64,000 bases of DNA. Origin: Rhodospirillaceae bacterium (GTDB lineage Bacteria > Pseudomonadota > Alphaproteobacteria > Rhodospirillales > UBA2165). The stretch spans positions 34,394 to 98,393 of the forward strand of contig CANIGJ010000015.1 of the NCBI GenBank assembly GCA_947467145.1, given 5' to 3'. Below the pieces are notes generated by a model. It made no database searches. It was not told where the DNA came from and was given only the letters and a program-made list of their open reading frames with translations. Shown piece after piece: positions 63,073 to 64,000 of this stretch (position 1 is the stretch's first letter; each line of letters starts with the position of its first letter). The position numbers and the translations under genes were made by a program.

Positions 63073-64000
63073 TCAAAATCTCTGCTTTTTGAGCCGGAGC
63101 GCATTGGCGATCACCGAGACCGACGACAGGCTCATGGCGGCACTCGCGATCATCGGCGACAGCAACAGGCCGAAGGCCGGATACAGCACCCCGGCCGCGA
63201 CCGGCACGCCAAGCGCGTTATAGACGAAGGCGAAGAATAGGTTCTGACGGATATTGCGCATGGTGGCGCGCGACAACCGGCGTGCCCGCAAGATGCCCCG
63301 GAGATCGCCTTTGACCAAGGTGACGGCAGCGCTTTCCATGGCGATATCGGTCCCCGTGCCCATGGCGATGCCGACATCGGCCGCCGCCAAGGCAGGCGCA
63401 TCGTTCACGCCATCGCCGGCCATGGCCACCACCTTGCCCTCGGCTTTGAGCCTCGCGACCAGCGCGCTTTTGCCGGCCGGCGTTACCCCTGCCTCGATCC
63501 GCGCGATGCCAAGTTGTGCCGCGACAGCGCGCGCGGTGGCGGCCGCATCGCCCGTCGCCATGACGATCTCGATGCCATCGGCGCGCAACGACTCGAGCGC
63601 TTCCCTGGTCGTTGCCTTGATCGGATCGGCGATGGCGATCAGGCCAGCCGGCTCATTGTCGATGCCGACATAGACCACTGTCTTGCCCTGGCGCTGCCAA
63701 TCTTCATGGGAAGTGGCAACATCGACATCGGAACCGCCGATATAGGCGCGGTTGCCGATGCGAACGGTCATGCCCTCGATCACGCCACGTACGCCCGCGC
63801 CGGTGTCGGAGGCAAAGTCATCGACCTGTGGGATCGTCAGGCCGCGCGCCTCGGCCGCCGCAACCACGGCCGCCGCCAATGGATGACCGCTCGCGCGCTC
63901 CAATCCGGCCGCGATGCGCAACAGATCGTCGTCGGATCGTCCGGCCAATGCGTTGACGTCGGTGACCTTGGGTTTGCCCTCGGTCAACGTGCCGGTCTTG
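63073..64000 (-). CDS. copA: Copper-exporting P1B-type ATPase (C-terminal part; 5' end outside window)
   Basis: About 309 C-terminal residues are present; the reading runs off base 64000 inside the phosphorylation motif [11 protein letters not shown] (only [10 protein letters not shown] is visible). The ATP-binding domain has [11 protein letters not shown] (the HP motif of P1B ATPases), VMATGD and [25 protein letters not shown]. The last transmembrane segments contain [11 protein letters not shown] and [15 protein letters not shown], the M-x2-S-S signature of Cu+ transporters (P1B-1). It expels Cu+ from the cytoplasm. The ATG-like start near 63987 is not real. Confidence 0.93.
   Translation of the reverse strand, partial: KTGTLTEGKPKVTDVNALAGRSDDDLLRIAAGLERASGHPLAAAVVAAAEARGLTIPQVDDFASDTGAGVRGVIEGMTVRIGNRAYIGGSDVDVATSHEDWQRQGKTVVYVGIDNEPAGLIAIADPIKATTREALESLRADGIEIVMATGDAAATARAVAAQLGIARIEAGVTPAGKSALVARLKAEGKVVAMAGDGVNDAPALAAADVGIAMGTGTDIAMESAAVTLVKGDLRGILRARRLSRATMRNIRQNLFFAFVYNALGVPVAAGVLYPAFGLLLSPMIASAAMSLSSVSVIANALRLKKQRF

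Overview
The window is about 64 kb of GC-rich chromosome from an alphaproteobacterium, probably of the Rhodospirillales or a neighbouring order. The evidence is the gene order secG-pyrG-kdsA-eno-ftsB-pdhA-pdhB-pdhC-lpd-lipA-coq10-cinA, an E1-beta subunit with its own lipoyl domain, a bactofilin next to an LmdC-like M23 peptidase, a single RelA/SpoT homologue with rpoZ beside it, and a DUF4170 gene. KdsA implies a Kdo-type lipopolysaccharide, and the Coq10 homologue implies ubiquinone. I found no rRNA, tRNA, CRISPR array, transposase or prophage gene.

Layout. 1-6.2 kb: the N-terminal part of parC, an AlkC-type DNA glycosylase, an exported TPR protein, and a four-gene unit (ArsR regulator, membrane-anchored SRPBCC protein, DUF1428 protein, 14-TM MFS exporter) headed by paired TTAACC-N4-GGTTA(A) operators. 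6.2-15.1 kb: a minus-strand housekeeping block recO-era-rnc-lepB-[GT4]-acpS-pdxJ-rsh-rpoZ-folK. 15.2-22.2 kb: NYN RNase, family 5 uracil-DNA glycosylase, ThrH, DUF4170, smpB, dapA, soluble lytic transglycosylase and a threonine dehydratase. 22.2-26.2 kb: bactofilin with M23 peptidase, a divergent region with an inverted pair of DnaA boxes, then pgpA-cinA-CPBP protein. 26.2-35.4 kb: coq10/ratA, lipA, a GT41 (O-GlcNAc-transferase-like) protein, GNAT, a small membrane protein and the pyruvate dehydrogenase operon. 35.5-38.3 kb: an accessory patch (GST, SelW-like, ECF sigma factor, EF-hand protein). 38.3-46.4 kb: ftsB, eno, a Rieske ferredoxin with an amidohydrolase, kdsA, two unrecognised envelope proteins, pyrG and secG. 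46.5-56.4 kb: an accessory block of about 10 kb between secG and tpiA (TAXI-like binding protein, MFS, DUF3592, exported hydrolase, two paralogous Rieske oxygenases flanking a BtuCDF/MolABC-type importer). 56.5-64 kb: tpiA, ppiD, trpE, a VOC protein, GNAT, a divergent polysaccharide deacetylase and the C-terminal part of a copper P-type ATPase.

How it fits together. The backbone is a conserved alphaproteobacterial set for DNA repair, RNA processing, lipoate/pyruvate metabolism, envelope building and glycolysis. Accessory genes occupy specific joints of that backbone: acpS/lepB, lipA/lpd, pdhA/ftsB, eno/kdsA, kdsA/pyrG and secG/tpiA. Several of these encode parts expected in catabolism of aromatic or amphipathic compounds (Rieske oxygenases, Rieske ferredoxin, amidohydrolase, VOC protein, TAXI-like protein, exporters). 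No complete pathway and no oxygenase reductase is present. The non-coding signals most worth a second look are a strictly 10-bp-phased TCGACA array upstream of one Rieske gene, a 10-bp dyad resembling a molybdate (ModE) box upstream of the importer, the ArsR operators, and the DnaA-box pair.
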